A stretch of DNA of 64,000 nt, taken from Theobroma cacao (Eukaryota; Streptophyta; Magnoliopsida; Malvales; Malvaceae). The stretch is taken from the NCBI RefSeq assembly GCF_000208745.1, contig NC_030853.1, forward strand, positions 26,986,158 to 27,050,157, read 5' to 3'. The number at the start of each line of letters is the position of its first letter. Position 1 is the first letter of the stretch. Below, in pieces: positions 11,885 through 29,500 of the stretch. The notes under the pieces are model-generated. The model was given only the letters and a program-made list of their open reading frames with translations, was not told the DNA's origin and ran no database searches. A program made the position numbers and the translations under genes.

Positions 11885-13459
11885 CTACCCTTTATCCATA
11901 GGCTTCATTGCAGAAAACCCAAACTGCTTCTGCCTCCTCATCTCTAATATCTTCCGGTGGGAATTCGAGTGCAACTCAATCGAAAACGTAGGACTACTTG
12001 CTGGACGATACTCAGGTACCAACCGCCCGGACTTATACCTCACTCCACAAGCATTGCAAAGCGTTTTAGGTCCAAGTGGCCCTGCCCTCCATTGCGGTGT
12101 CTTTTCCGCCCCACAATGCTGGCATTTCCTTCCAATAGTCCTCGAACCCGCCCCCTTCACATGGGCACTGGCATTCTTCACATTCTCCTGAACCCACCAG
12201 CTGTTTTCCTGGTTTCTCAAGTCCCGACATTTGCGCAGACGCTTAGAACGCGCTTTAACGGGCACTTTAAGATTGCCACAACAATACATTACAATGTTTC
12301 CATTGGTTAAGGTTGAGCTACCGGAACTGTTGCTGCTGCTATTGCTGTTATCCAGTACTGACACCGGGCTCTGGTGCTTCGCCGCGGTCCCTAAAATATC
12401 GACGAATGTTTCCACGGATGGAAATGCATCCTTGTTTGATATCCATTCCAGTTCTTCCTCTGCAAATTCCTGCAAAAAAAAAAAAAAAAAAAAAAAAACC
12501 CTCCTTAACTCAGCTGATTGACTCAGTTAACTCGAACGAGTCATAAAACTAATGAACAAGTGGTTTCTTTTTTTTTATTATTATGGGGCACTTGCGGGGA
12601 AAAAGACAAAAGTAGGTCTTGTGTAGGATTCACGTGCGACAAGTAGAAGAGAATGTTTGAAAGTTGGACAAAATTGACTTTTCATACAAGTGAGTGGAAT
12701 TATGATAAAGATTTATAATGGAGTGCTCGTATCAATTATTTTTATTTCTTGGGAGAGCGAAAATGGAAACCTCGCTGGACATTTATTAGTACAGCGCTAA
12801 GCCTGGCAAGCAACAGCTCACATCAATAATGACCCCTCGCCCTTTTGAAATATCAGTACACCGAAACTACCCTTCAACATGATGTCCATAATACGGGGTC
12901 TTATCCAAAAATGTGAATGAATGTCATGGGTAAATTTGTCCTGATCGAAAAAAATCATGGGGCCAATCAATAATAGGCCCGCAAGAATCGGTTTCCACCA
13001 AGCCATCCGTTTCCCGAAAAAAAAAATAATAAAAATATCATGTGACAAAGTGCCTGTTCAATTTAATGCCGTGCTCTCTGACCCGACCCGGGCCATTCTC
13101 AGTGTTGACTCGGAACAAATAGCCCGAGTCTACTCAAGCCAAACGCTACTACCCCAACCGAGTCGGGGCCGAGTCAGCTCTCCTCCCCAGTTCCCCCAGC
13201 ATCCAAAACCCTACCAACAGCAAATACTCGGCCGAGTTAGCACCAAACTCGGCCTCTTTCAGCCCTCTCCAAAAAAAAAATAAAGCATAAACCCATGAAA
13301 AAAAAGACTTACAGGAAAAGAACGGTTAGCGTTAAGAGAAGAAGAAGTGTTAAGCTTTGAAGACTTGTTGTTTTCTTCATCTTCATCTTCCTCTCCGACG
13401 TCGGAGCCAAAGTCCAATAAGTTTTCGTCAAAGGAAGCCGCCATGTCAAAAGCTTCCAT
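11885..13459 (-). CDS. GATA zinc-finger transcription factor (plant class A/subfamily I)
   Basis: Sequence-specific nuclear factor of the plant GATA family, expected to bind WGATAR sites. Two exons: 13459-13313 and 12469-11885; 243 aa. An acidic N-terminus ([18 protein letters not shown]) is followed by an acidic/hydrophobic patch ([22 protein letters not shown]) typical of subfamily I, a serine/asparagine linker, a basic stretch (KARSKRLRK), then the single finger CX2CX18CX2C with C165, C168, C187 and C190 ([27 protein letters not shown]) and the tail [12 protein letters not shown]…[12 protein letters not shown] that marks this subfamily. ATG 13459 is chosen as the first in frame; 13444 ([10 protein letters not shown]) is the alternative. 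The exon 2 acceptor follows an unbroken T tract of about 25 bases. The symbol is left open because subfamily members cannot be separated by eye. Confidence 0.93.
12473..12498. repeat. Homopolymer A/T tract at a splice acceptor
   Basis: About 26 consecutive A on the plus strand, that is, a pure T tract directly upstream of the GCAG acceptor of GATA exon 2 on the minus strand. It serves as the polypyrimidine tract and should be length-variable between individuals. Confidence 0.85.
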
Positions 13460-15574
13460 TTCTGGACCAAACCCTACCTTCTCAACAAAAGGATTTTTTT
13501 TTTTAATCTGCTTATCTTTTCAGACAACGCAAAAAGAAAAGAACCAGAACAATATGAAGAAGTAGCCCTTTTTTTTTGTTTTAGTGGGAAAACGAGGGGA
13601 GGTCGATTTTTTAGGGTTCTTTTATTATTTATTTTCCTTTTTCAGTTTTTTTTAACTCTTTTGATTTTTCCTTTTTCTATAACGTACATTGATGAGTAAT
13701 GCTCGTCTGTAAATCTGGTCCTCATTCTTTTCACCTTTTCTTGAATTAAGGACCGTTCGATGAATCTTTTAAAAGATTGTTTTTTTTTTTGGTACCTGAC
13801 AGTGGGACCCCGTTAACGGTAATCAAGGAGTGGATAGAGGGGAAGAGGTTCACTGTAATTATGGTGAACGTGATTAAATATATTTTCCCAGCAGTTTTCA
13901 GTTAATTATGTCACGTGAACTTTCCATAATTGATTCATGAGGGGTATGAGTGTAAATATGGAGAAAGATTGAGGTATTATTGGAATATTCGAAGTCTAGA
14001 ATTTTTGCCATTTATTTTTCTTTTCTTACTCTTTTTTCAGTCGAAGGGTTAAATTAAAGAAGGGATGGGGAGGGCCGCTTACGCAACGGCCTGCCCTAAC
14101 AAGGGACGACTTTAACAATGATTCTTCGCCAATTAGCTCCAGAATCCCACGTAATTGCACAAATGGGATTAGGCCACGTAGGTTAGGTGGGGATTGTTTC
14201 GAAATAATGTTTGAAATCTTTGACTTGCCCCCGACACCGCACGTGGCGGCGATGATCTTTGTGAAATGCAATGCACAAAAATAAAAGAAGGCCAAATGGA
14301 GAGAGAGATTGTCAGCTGCGTTTGGGAGTTGCTAATAGATTTTAAGGAATGGGGCCCAATTTGCATGGTGTATTTGCAATTTTGCATGTGACTGGGTTGG
14401 GAGGGGTGGGGTCCACCACCAACCTCGTCCACTCTACCCGTGGGGAGTAAGTGGAACGGCGTTCATAATTCTCATAATTTAATCACGGAGGTGTCGAGGC
14501 GTGTAGGGGCCGAACTGGTAGGGTTCGACCCTGGTCTAATTGGGCTGACACCCTGAAAACTTGATTTTTAATCCGATCCAGTCCACCAATTTATTCATTA
14601 TTTCGATATTTTAAAATTAAAATTAATTAAGTAAGATATTGGATTCAATTTGGGACGCGCACAGTGAAAAGGAGCCACATTTGCGTGCGTGGCCTGGGAG
14701 CCTCGTCGATAGATAGATGATAGATCATTTTATTTTATTATTATTGTTAGGCTACAATACATTATCTCATCCTTGGTAGGTCATGGAAGCTTCCAAAGAA
14801 CAAAATGCATGCTATATCGGGCAGTTGGCAAATTATACTTGTTAACAAACTCAGTTGAGATTAAGCAAAAGTTAGCACAAAGCAGTCCTGTTGCGTTTTC
14901 ATGCATCTTATAATTCTATTATAATCGACAACTTGTAGCAGATGATGGTTCAACACTCGACCACTTACGTTGGGAAGGAGTGGAGGAGAAGCGGGGGCAA
15001 TTCAGACCCTGGGATGGATGGAAATTTTGCATGATGCTTCCACCACCAATGCCCTTGATATCTTTATTTCAAGCACAATTTAGATCTTGATGGTGCCATT
15101 CTTTTGCTAACTTGCATTTTGGAATATAAAATATAAAATTTAGCATCTTGTTAACTTCTCTGTTGATATATCTTAATGGAGTGGCTTTGTGACTTTGTAG
15201 TACAACAGTCTTCCCCCCTTCCCCTCCCACATTATACCAAGAACACCAGATATAAGAATAATCAAAAGACTCTTAGCAAGAATCAAAAAAAGTGTGCAAG
15301 GATGATAGTGTTTCTTTTTTTCGTTATTTCCAAAAACGATGGTTCCATGCAATCCAATTCTTCCTACCAACAACAATCAAACAGTTTTGACCTTGATCAC
15401 CAAAACTACCTACAAGTTGCTCTCTCCTTACGATTACATCGATTGCCTTCCAACTGAAACAAGACTAAAACAACTAAAAAAAGCTGATATTCTTTTCTTC
15501 ATGAGATATTGGGAAGGAGGAAAAACAGTTACTAGATCAAGGCAATTTCGATCAGTGTGTTGTTAGGAATAACC
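13460..15574. other. Intergenic region: GATA promoter and CPN60 3' flank
   Basis: The first 500 bases upstream of the GATA start include a T-rich leader and a palindromic TCACGTGA at 13911-13918, a possible bZIP/bHLH site. A GC-richer block at about 14050-14530 has overlapping open frames on the minus strand that are not recognised. Bases 15313-15480 match the repeat at 10.4 kb, directly downstream of the CPN60 stop codon, and may be part of its 3' UTR. Confidence 0.5.
15313..15490. repeat. Dispersed repeat, copy in CPN60 3' flank
   Basis: Same-orientation match to the left half of the element at 10376-10670; the best block is CCTTGATCACCAAAACTACC followed by TACAAGTTGCT against TACAACTTGCT. 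Both copies begin next to a T-rich run and both lie 3' of a minus-strand gene. Confidence 0.5.
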
Positions 15575-19686
<4,112 letters not shown>

Positions 19687-19708
19687 GGTTTCTTTGGGGA
19701 AAGAAAAC

Positions 19709-19733
19709 AAAGGAATAGAAGAAAGCTCTAGAA
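19709..19733 (-). promoter_or_regulatory. Heat-shock-element-like GAA array in the CPN60 leader
   Basis: GAA-AG-CTC-TA-GAA (19721-19733), preceded by further GAA units at 19713, 19718 and 19721. Spacing matches the nGAAnnTTCnnGAAn heat-shock element but the central unit is CTC, so it is imperfect. Position is 35-50 bases upstream of the start codon, possibly in the 5' UTR. Confidence 0.3.
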
Positions 19734-19827
19734 AGTAACAAAGAGAGTGTTGGGATGTCAAGACAATGGGAGAGCTTGGGGGTTGCGTTTTTAAAGGGAG
19801 AAAAACCCAGAAAGAGAAGGGAAACGA

Positions 19828-19840
19828 GAAGGGTCTAGAA
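19828..19840 (-). promoter_or_regulatory. Heat-shock-element-like site in the CPN60 promoter
   Basis: GAA-GG-GTC-TA-GAA, two perfect GAA units at HSE spacing with a GTC instead of TTC in the middle, about 145 bases upstream of the CPN60 start. Heat induction of mitochondrial CPN60 is established knowledge; binding at this site is inference. Confidence 0.4.
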
Positions 19841-19906
19841 GCAGCAGCCAGCCAGCAATTTGTAGTTGTTTAACCTTGTTTTCTCTTTTCTTTTCCCTTC
19901 TCGTGT

Positions 19907-19920
19907 AGGGTTTAGGGTTT
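19907..19920 (-). promoter_or_regulatory. Double telo-box upstream of CPN60
   Basis: AGGGTTTAGGGTTT on the plus strand, read AAACCCTAAACCCT in the direction of CPN60 transcription, about 220 bases upstream of the start codon. Two joined telomere-type units; such boxes are common in promoters of plant growth-related genes. Confidence 0.5.
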
Positions 19921-19933
19921 TACGCCTTTGATT

Positions 19934-20594
19934 TCTACCTTTTTACTTTTCAACTTGACGGGGTTTATGGGGTTTTGAAAATTTCTTGTGTTCCTACCAG
20001 GCAGTCCACTGTCATTCACGAACTCTTTGTATGATCTGACCCACATTTTTTGCTGGATTCAGATTGAACCCGACTCGCTTCTTTGAGTTGGGCCTAAAAC
20101 GGATTGATCGCAAGGGCTTTAAAAGGTTCGGGGTACAATCCAACTGATCCAAACTAATACAATGTCCAACTCAAGCTCAACTCAAATTCAAAAAAGGATA
20201 TTTGCTCTGCTAAATTTGTTACTTTTTTAACTTCTTTTCATTTGCATGGATAGTATTGGTTCATCATGGGTTTAGCTGTTTCTGTTTCTTTATGGAATAA
20301 ATCTAGGGACTTGTATTAACTTATGAAGCTCAATTTTGATAGGCAAAGGCATGTCATTAAGTTGCAAGTTCTATTGCACTCCACAACAAACTACAAAAGC
20401 AATGCTAGAGTCAAGCCAGAGAACACTTTCTTGTGTTAGAAGGAAAAGAGGTCAACCCCAGTCCTGTTCCAATTCACAAAAATTACACACTATTTCTAGA
20501 TTTTCACCTTTCTATTGCAACTGGAAAGCACAAGCAGACCAATACACATGTACAAAAATGCAAATAAAATTAATTGAATGAAGAGTACAAAACC
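19934..20594. other. Spacer between CPN60 promoter and CLASP 3' end
   Basis: Both flanking genes run on the minus strand, so this interval holds the distal CPN60 promoter and the CLASP 3' UTR. An 81-codon plus frame at 20336-20581 is not recognised and overlaps the likely 3' UTR; regarded as chance. Confidence 0.5.
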
Positions 20595-23500
20595 CTAGTT
20601 CACAGATTCCAACTGCTGGCCATTGATTGCTTCAACAGAAGTTCCTTTCCTGGCCTGTGCAATTCTGTTGGCATAAATAGTCACTAGACGCAACTGGGCA
20701 CCGTTGAGATCCTGCAAGTATGGCAGGAACGCCTTCCCGAGCATGACATAAATGTCGACCAGGCAGAAAACAACAGTCTGCAGCCAGCATGGCCAAACAG
20801 ATATTTGAAAATACTGAGCATGATTGATCAATTAATACCAGTCAAGGTGAAACTTAAACAAGCAGTGATCAAGTACTAATATAACAGATTATTCACACAA
20901 TCAAAATTGGTAATTAGGCACTTGGATAAACATTCAACTGCAGCCTTTCTGCGTTCTTTTGTTGTCTGGAACTCAAATTTTTTTAGCATTTAGGTCCCTA
21001 AGTCTTAATGTCATTTCAGGTATGTAACTCTTAGCATGTTTACCCTGAACTGAAAGTAAAACAAGATAAAACTTTCGATGAGCAACTTTGACAAATCAGT
21101 TCCAAATGTCAGTGGCACACAAATGCGTTGCAACAAGATGGCTTAAAGAAACTTATGGCTAAGGTGAAACCTAATTGGCTATAACACTACATATAAATGA
21201 GGGTTCTAAGTTCAAATCCAACTCCTAGAGCTATCCAAAACAAAGAACATATCTACAGCACATGTCCCTACACCAAAAAGCGTTCCAAGTTTAAATCACA
21301 CTTCTACAGCTATCCCAAAACAGAACACCTCTGCACCACATGTACCAACAAGCACAAAGTTTTACCTTGCGAACTTCAGCACTCTGATTGCTGAATGCAT
21401 CAAAAAGAATTGGTAAAAACGAAGGAAGCTGAGCCAGTAGTTCCTCTTGAGAAAGCCGGCGAACGAGCTTGCGAAAGGCAAAAAATTTGAGTCCATTATG
21501 TGACATTGAAAACAGGGCAACAAACTACTTGGGCTTTAATATCATGTTATCCATCCAACTTAAAATTATTGGCCATAGGTGAAGACATCTAACTTGAATA
21601 CAAGGTCACAACTAGATCATTTTTCCTATTTATTTTTGAATTTTCATTTTATGTCATTCTTATTTGAACAAACTGCCTATAGTCTGCAAACACTGTTGAT
21701 CTGCACCTATAAGTTTCAGTGAACCACATTTTTATGTTGCATAATTTTTGGTCATCCCCATCAAACTGCAGCACCTCAAGACATCAGAAGGATATAGTCA
21801 GCTATGGATACCTTTGTTAATGTCTTGATGCAAATAATAAGAGTTTTCTCATCTCCAGCGATTAACAGGGGTACAGTTATCTGCAACTCAGCATATGAGA
21901 CAAAATTATGTCAGGAAAATTCAACATTAATCCAAGAAACATTATGAAAGTTAAGTAAACATACACTCAGACATCGGAAAGGATCATATTCTGATAAAAT
22001 ATTAGATAAGCATTTCTCTGCTTCAATAGAAACCTGAACACAGAATCTGAATGCTATTAGGTTCAAGGGAAGGGGTAACATTAGGTCTCAGTCTGTAATA
22101 AACAACTGATGAAAATAATGGCACCTTGGAAACTGCATCCTTAGCAATATGAAGTAACTTTTCTATTACAATTTCAATAGAATCTTCCATTGCATCTTTC
22201 TGGATTCACAAAAACATAGATTAAAAACACATTAAAAATAATAAAAACATAGGCAAAAAGAAAAGGTTGGAGAGGATAATACTACTCAGAACTTCATTTG
22301 TTGGATAGAATGTTAGTTTTAGTTCCACAGACCTGTTTGTTCACCATTACAGTTACTAACTGCAAGGTGACTTCCCTGGTTGAAGAGTTAGGATCATCCA
22401 ACACCTCAAGAACAGCTTTCAAAATCTGATTGAAATACTGCAAATAAATAATCATCCACCAGCATCAGCAAATTGCTGCTAAAACTTTATAACACTCCTT
22501 GGACATGTCACTAATTAAGATTTCATCCATCATAAATAATTGCTCTCTCCCTCATGCGTACCATTAAAACTATATCAACTCTTAGCATAGATGTTCATGC
22601 CAGTTATGCTAGAAGATTTGAAAAGTGATTCTTGCTCAATGTGTTGGAAAATCAAATTCCTCATGAACATAAATGGCAATTAACATACTATGGATGCTCA
22701 CGCATGTGTATATGTGTTGGACAAGCACATCACTAACAGTGGAGATCTCAAACATAGTAGCTTACAAAATGTTTAAGTAATAGGCTTGTGCTTGCTTCTG
22801 GAAGAGAAGGAAAGGGTCATGAATTTCAATTATATTATACCTTTGTCCATATGGAATAGTTAGTATCTGTGGAAGCCTCTATGAGTTGCTGAAGTGCCTG
22901 CTTTCTAATGGCTGCACTCTCATTATTGTTAGAAATCTAGTAAAAGCCACGAGTAGGAAGGCAGTGAGATATTGGTTTCCAGATGATAACAGGACAACAA
23001 AAAATTACTCTGATAAAAGGATGTTTTTCAGAGTGTGAGGCAAGAAGGGGGTGGGGGGGTGGTTGGTAAGGAAGGGGAAATTTTAACATTCATAGTTCAC
23101 CTGGTGAAGAATTTGAGGAATGCTGATACGCAATTTTAGAGAAGAGCCAAACTTAGTATTCATGGAGTTCTCACTGCTATGATTGACATCAACCAAAGTG
23201 TCACTATCAACATTGGAACTGCTTACTCCAGGATGATTAGAACTTGTCACCATATTTGTGTCAAAACATGATGAAGGCAAGTAATTATCCATAATATTTT
23301 CATAATCAACATTGTCAGGGTGGCTCAGAGGGGATTCTGCCTTTTCACCAGCACCAGTGGCACTGCAAATAATTACATTATTGGAGCTGCCTTCAAGATT
23401 CCAATGTAAATGTTCATCAGCTTCGTTGGATACTTTTTGAGCAATAGGTTCTAAAATTCGCACTGGTTCTTGCATGGTGAACAACTTCTTGCTATTATCG

Positions 23501-26500
23501 GTATCACTAGAACCAGAAGAATACCTTCCAAAATAGTTAGCTTTCTTCAATGCACCTGTATATTCAGCATCAGGAGAAAGCCCAACATCAGATAGCTCAT
23601 AAATGTTTTTGGGACGTGGCCTCTCTCTCTTGTTCTGCAAGAAGTTCATAAGATCCATTTCGATTCGAGGAGTTTGCAGCCTAAGAACTCGCCTTAGAGA
23701 ATTTTGCTCTTCAACTGACATGCACATGATGTAGTTTATAACACCGATTGAATCGTAGTGAGTATGTACAGATATAATGCAAGAAATGGCTGCTTCCTTC
23801 AGTTTTGTGTTCTTATCATAGACCAAAGGTATCAATTTAGCAAGCCACAGCTTTAGAATGCCACTATTAGCAGCACCTTCAGAATTCATAGCATTTTTCT
23901 TGAAGGAACCAATAGCATATTCTATAACAGCCAGTTTTGCCTTTGGTGATCTCTGTTCATCCAATGCACGAAGCAAAGCAGGTAAAAGAGAATCTATGCC
24001 ATAGGCCTTGCTCACAACTTCCAAATTCATTACAGAAAGCTGCCGAACTAACTGCTTGGGATCAATTAATCTTGAAAACACATGGTGTAAGATTCTGTCC
24101 AAGTAACTTTCAAAAGGTTTTCTACAAGCTGGAATTATATCTGCAAGGGCTGAGAGAGCAGCGTGTCCAACTTTATGGTGGGGATCATCTAAGTGTTGGA
24201 AAAACAGCTTCATGACTTTCTCGAAATTCTGTATAACTTCTTGGATACCTTTTTGGTCCTGCTGCAACAGACTTCTAATATAATTAAAAGCAGCAACCCT
24301 AGCAGACCAATTAGAACTAGGACTTAGACCCTCTGCCAGAGCCTCCTGGAGTGATGCTGGACCATCCAAATAGTTTGACATTTCACCAGGTAATATCTGA
24401 TTATCATCGAGACAGCTTCTGCTGTTTCCAGAAACTCGACCAGAAATATTCTTTCTTAAAAGAGGCCTTTGGAAGTTAGGAATAGTATTGCCCTGAGAGT
24501 TCCTAAAGTTGGAATCCTTGGAAGATGTGTCTACATACTGTCTGTCAATATGATTATTTACTGATTTTCTGGCAAACCTGTCATCAGTGTGCTCTTCCAT
24601 AGAACCACCTCCCAGTCTCTCAGAAGCTTGCTTCCCTGCATTCAAAGATGAAACAGCTAAAAAAGATTCAACGGTTAGATTAGAGCATTGAGAAAATGGA
24701 CATATAAAAATCTCTTCAAGCTTGAATGTGGTGAGAAGAAATGCAAAATAAAAATGACAACAGCGCTTCTACCTTTAATGGTTGATGCAGTTGAATCAGT
24801 GAAAATAGCATTTGTAGCAAGAGCTGAAGCAGTAACAACTGGGGGAAATGGGAGGCCACGAGCTGAAGGAGGGTCAACTCCTGCACTAGGGACCAGAAAG
24901 AAATTTTCATCCACGTTAAGGAATGTATTAGTCACAAGGAAACAATTGTTCCATGACTGACAATCTCAATGGATTTGCTGAGCTACTTAGCATATACCTA
25001 AATCCAAGCTAGCTAATCGCTTCTTTTGAAAATTGAGTTCCTCAGATATATCTAAACCAGCAAGCATGTTTTGAATGGCAGGCACCCTCTGTTTGTTTGC
25101 ACGTGGCATGTTCTCAAAACTTCTTTCAGTACCATTTCCGAGTGACTTTACCTCTGAGGAAAATGGGCCAGAGGATAGAGGAACACCTACAGGTACAGCC
25201 CTACTCCTATCGGTTGTGGTAAGCAGAGAAGTTCCAGGTTCAGATAAATTTGTAGAAGTAGCTACTTGAAAAGCCTTATGGCATTTACGCAAGTCCCTTC
25301 CTCGAACTGAAGGAGAAGGATGGCGTCTTTGCGTGCCCCCATCTTCATCATTTATAATCTGTTTGATAACTAAATTCCATTATTTACCAAATCCATCAAT
25401 CAAAGAGTGGAAATGCAAAACGAAAAAAAGAAGTTTATACCCTTTGGATGACAGGATCAAAGGACTGAAATAGTTGCAGAGAACGTTCTGGCCAAGTTTT
25501 CTTGAACATTCTGTAGCAATGTCGAGCATTTGACCGTACCTGTCATTTTGCAAGATTATTGAAGACAAACCATATTGTTGAGCATAATTTCTATAGAATA
25601 TATATAACACAGAACCAACAAATAGATGGTAAATGCTCTGTGTAAAAGGACATGAAATCGAACAACCACACAAGATTGACAGTATTTTAGCACTTCCACC
25701 CATAAAAAAGTCGTTAAAATAAAAAAAATGAAGAAGAGTGACAGTTAAATCAACCAAAAGCTCATTATAACAAGGAAAAGAAAGATTAAGAAGTAAAACT
25801 TCAAAAAAAAAAAATAACGAAATCTATTTCTCACCTAGTCCTTACAGTGTAAAAAACTCTTTATAGCACACGTACATAAACTCTTAGCCTAATTCTAAAA
25901 GTAAATTACAATTAAATTACCAATTTCCTGATATATTCTAACTGCCACAAACTTGTGCAATAATCCACAGCAACAGAAAATAGCTGCTTCTTGTAGTTGG
26001 TACCTGCATCAACTACCTTTCTCTATTCTTAACCACTTTACTGTCTCTTTCAATCTAAAACTAACTACAAAAGTTATGATTGCCAACAGGAATTGCAGGA
26101 TGAGACTTCTGGGAACTGTTCTTAAAGACAAGGTAGTTGTACCCTAATTTAAAGAGAATGCATGACCAAATAATGAAGATAATAGTTCTCAGCAAAAAAA
26201 GTTAAAAAAACAAAAATGACCATAGTTGCTACTTTTTCCAGCTGCAGTGACACTCCTTGATTAAATACAAAATCTATGTCAATCTATCATCATCATAAAA
26301 GATTTACGCTCAACTTTCTGGACATAATAGTCAACTGGAACTGTGAGAGGTAGCTTCAATTGTTCATACTATTTGACCACCCAAATTAAGGGCAAAGTGG
26401 TTTATGAGATATCACAAATAAGGATCAAAAGTGAAAAGTATAGTACATGCAATAACCAAATTGAAAAGAGGTTGATCTACTTGAATGAGATACATAATTA

Positions 26501-29500
26501 AATATTCAAAGCTAATATATCAAAGTGTAGATGCCTCCTTGACAAGAAAAGAATTATCAAAGCAATACCTCACTCATTGCATCTGCTATACAGCATTGTA
26601 TGAGATCCTCGTAAAGATCAGCTGATCTCTGTATCTCCGGAGCATCAGCCCAGTATTCTAGCATCAGAAGCGAGTACTCACAGCATCTGTACTTGGGAAT
26701 GAGAGTTGTGAGAGGATTTATAGTAATACATATGTAATCAAGGAATGAATAAATTACCTAGCACGGAGAACTGCATTACGGTCATGCTTTGCATGATCAA
26801 CTATTTGAGGAAGCACACGGGAAACTTTGCAACTACGCAGCATCTGGACAGTGTAAATATGAATCAATGCAAGCATTCATGTAAAAACAGAAAAAGTACA
26901 GGAATTTTCACATTGTCTGCACATACTGTTTTTATGCAGGTGTCCGCAGATTCAGCAATTACAAGAACAGTTATAACAACCAGTTTGAAAAGGACCTAAG
27001 AAAGGCATCAAATTATAATGTCAGAACTTAGAAGCAACCGTAAGGTTAGAAGAAAAATATCTAAGCATAGTATTGAGGATGTTATGACAATCTAATGCTA
27101 CTATATTTACTACTATTTTTATCAGACAAGAAAACATTCTTACCGGCACAAACATTTCTGCACAAGCCTCAAAATCTCCCAATAGCTCTTTCGATAAGAA
27201 GCTTAAGAGATGACAGGCCTGAGGGCAACAAGAGGGAGTTGAGAACAACAGTGGTTTTGAAGAATAAAAATCTATTATAAGAGTAAAATCTGTTGCATTA
27301 AACAAGTTGTTTGATGTGCTCCAACATACATAATTTCCTTTTTGTATTTTATTCATCTTAAACCCCAATATACATAGTTTGAATTTATTGATTTTTAATT
27401 TGCTATCTCTATTCCTATTTTCTAATATTTTCTGATTTGCTAAATGAATGTCCAATACTTTGTGCATCGAACAAATTAGCGATCTGTTAGCATAAAACAG
27501 TTGTATATTTGGCTCAAACATAACATCATTTTTTATGTAAAATTTGTCTTCTATCTCAATCTGTGCCATAAGATTTATTGACTATTTGTAGTAGTATTTC
27601 TTCTGTAATCAACATTAATTGAATGCCTTTTGTGTTCTGTAGGCTATCCAAATATAGGTAAAGGCACTATACGCTTGTGATATACAGGGCAAGCAGCAGG
27701 AAAATATAAAATTAAAAACTCAGACATTTGAAAAAGCATGTAAGCCTGGCATCCTTCAGGATATAACATCAATTTAACTGATTGAAGAATACTGGTAAAA
27801 TACAATTATAAAAGACCAATCTTCAACATGAAGAAATTGCTAAGGCATGATGCAAAATATCATTAAATGCAGAGAGGTTTTTCCGGCCAAGGCAGGATTT
27901 ATGACTTTCAATGACAACCAGCACAGGAGAGCCTATCAGTGGCTGTACTATTGCTAATCTCTGAGTCATCAGTTCATTAAGGCAAGTGCAACAAACCTGC
28001 TTTAAAATGCTCAACCTTCGATCAGATAACTGCGTGCAAAGAGGTGCAACTAGTTGCTTCAAGAGAGCATGGAAGCACAGATAATCAACAGCACCTAACA
28101 GAAAAAATTGAGAATTAAATACTTAATATTCATTTTAATCCCCACACCATTGTGATTACAGAAGGTTTTTAGCATGTGAATGCATCTGCATTTCACATAA
28201 ATTTCACAACTTAAGAAAAACCAATTTCCATATTTCAAGTTCAAAGACATGCACGCTACCAAACACAAGGCTCTAATCAATTTCTAAGTTATTGTGCAGT
28301 ACAAAGCTCCTCTTCAAAATTTAGCTCTTGGGCACTAAGCCTGGTGAAACATGAACATGGCTGCAAACTATCAAAAGGGATCTTTCATTTGCTTCCAGAG
28401 GACATGTTTCCTATGAAGCATAATGGCATAATAGGATCCACATAGCCAAACCCCATAGAATCAAGAAACGCTTAATTCATTCTTATTTAGGATATTTTTG
28501 TTTTTAGTTGGGACTTTTAGTTTAATCTTCAAAAAAAAAAACAAGATTTTTTTTAGTATTAAGCAAATTACTTGAAGTTCATTATACATAACCTGAAGAT
28601 CTGAGTCTGTAAACAAGCATGAAATCAACTTTTGGAAGTATACAAGACAAGCACTAGGTCAACAATGTACTAAAAAATGAGCTCAAAACTTGCAATTTGA
28701 GCATGAGCTGAGCATGATCAAGCTCAAACAAGCTTAGCTTGCGTAAAGTTGCAGAGAAGATGAACAAAGTGATAAATAACACAAACCTCCAATGACAAGA
28801 GCTTGAACTTGCTGCATGGCAGCTATTCGAACAGACCAATCATTTTCCGCCATAAGCATACATGCAATCTTCTCCATTTCTCTTATCAGCTCCTTTTCAG
28901 AGTATAAAGTAACTGGAACTACTGGTTTATCTATCAAGTCAATCTCTCCTATATAACACATAAAATAAGTAAATTAGTGAGTCATGCCACTATAGCTTAA
29001 TCATCTGAGAGCAAGACAACACAGAAGCACTCAAAACTAAAGTAAACAATAATTATAACAAAAAGAACCACAGGATAACCTGAACTATGTGCAACAACAT
29101 CAATATTTCATGAATCAATTTTGAAGTGGAACTGTAGCCTACACCACTAATAGTATAATCATAACACGCCCCCCAGCACTTTGTTTTATTTATTTATTTA
29201 CTTTTGGTTGCAATGCTGTTCAGAACCATTAAATTAAAGCAAAAGGAAAAAAATATGAAAAGCTTTATTTCTAATGACATAATCACAATATTTAGGGAAA
29301 TGTTGGCCAACTTCCAGATGAAATCATATGAAGACATTAGACATCCCTAAAAAAAAATTAGCAGAAAATTTAACACTGCATCATATTGTAGCATTGTGTT
29401 TGAGCTAAGCTATATGCATGCTGACCTCCAGAAACAGATATCTCTTTAACAGAACTCTTTGTCATAGAACTGCTCTCTGCTTGGTTCACCTTGACCAAGT

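Noticed and set aside
11957..12546. Several plus frames of 77-117 codons
   Set aside because: Antisense shadows of GATA exon 2 and of the poly-A tract beside it.
13259..13312. Continuation of the GATA exon 1 frame past 13313
   Set aside because: Passes a clean GTAAGT donor into AT-rich intron; joining to 12469 restores the family domain.
23937..24215. 92-codon plus frame inside the CLASP large exon
   Set aside because: Antisense shadow of a conserved coding exon.
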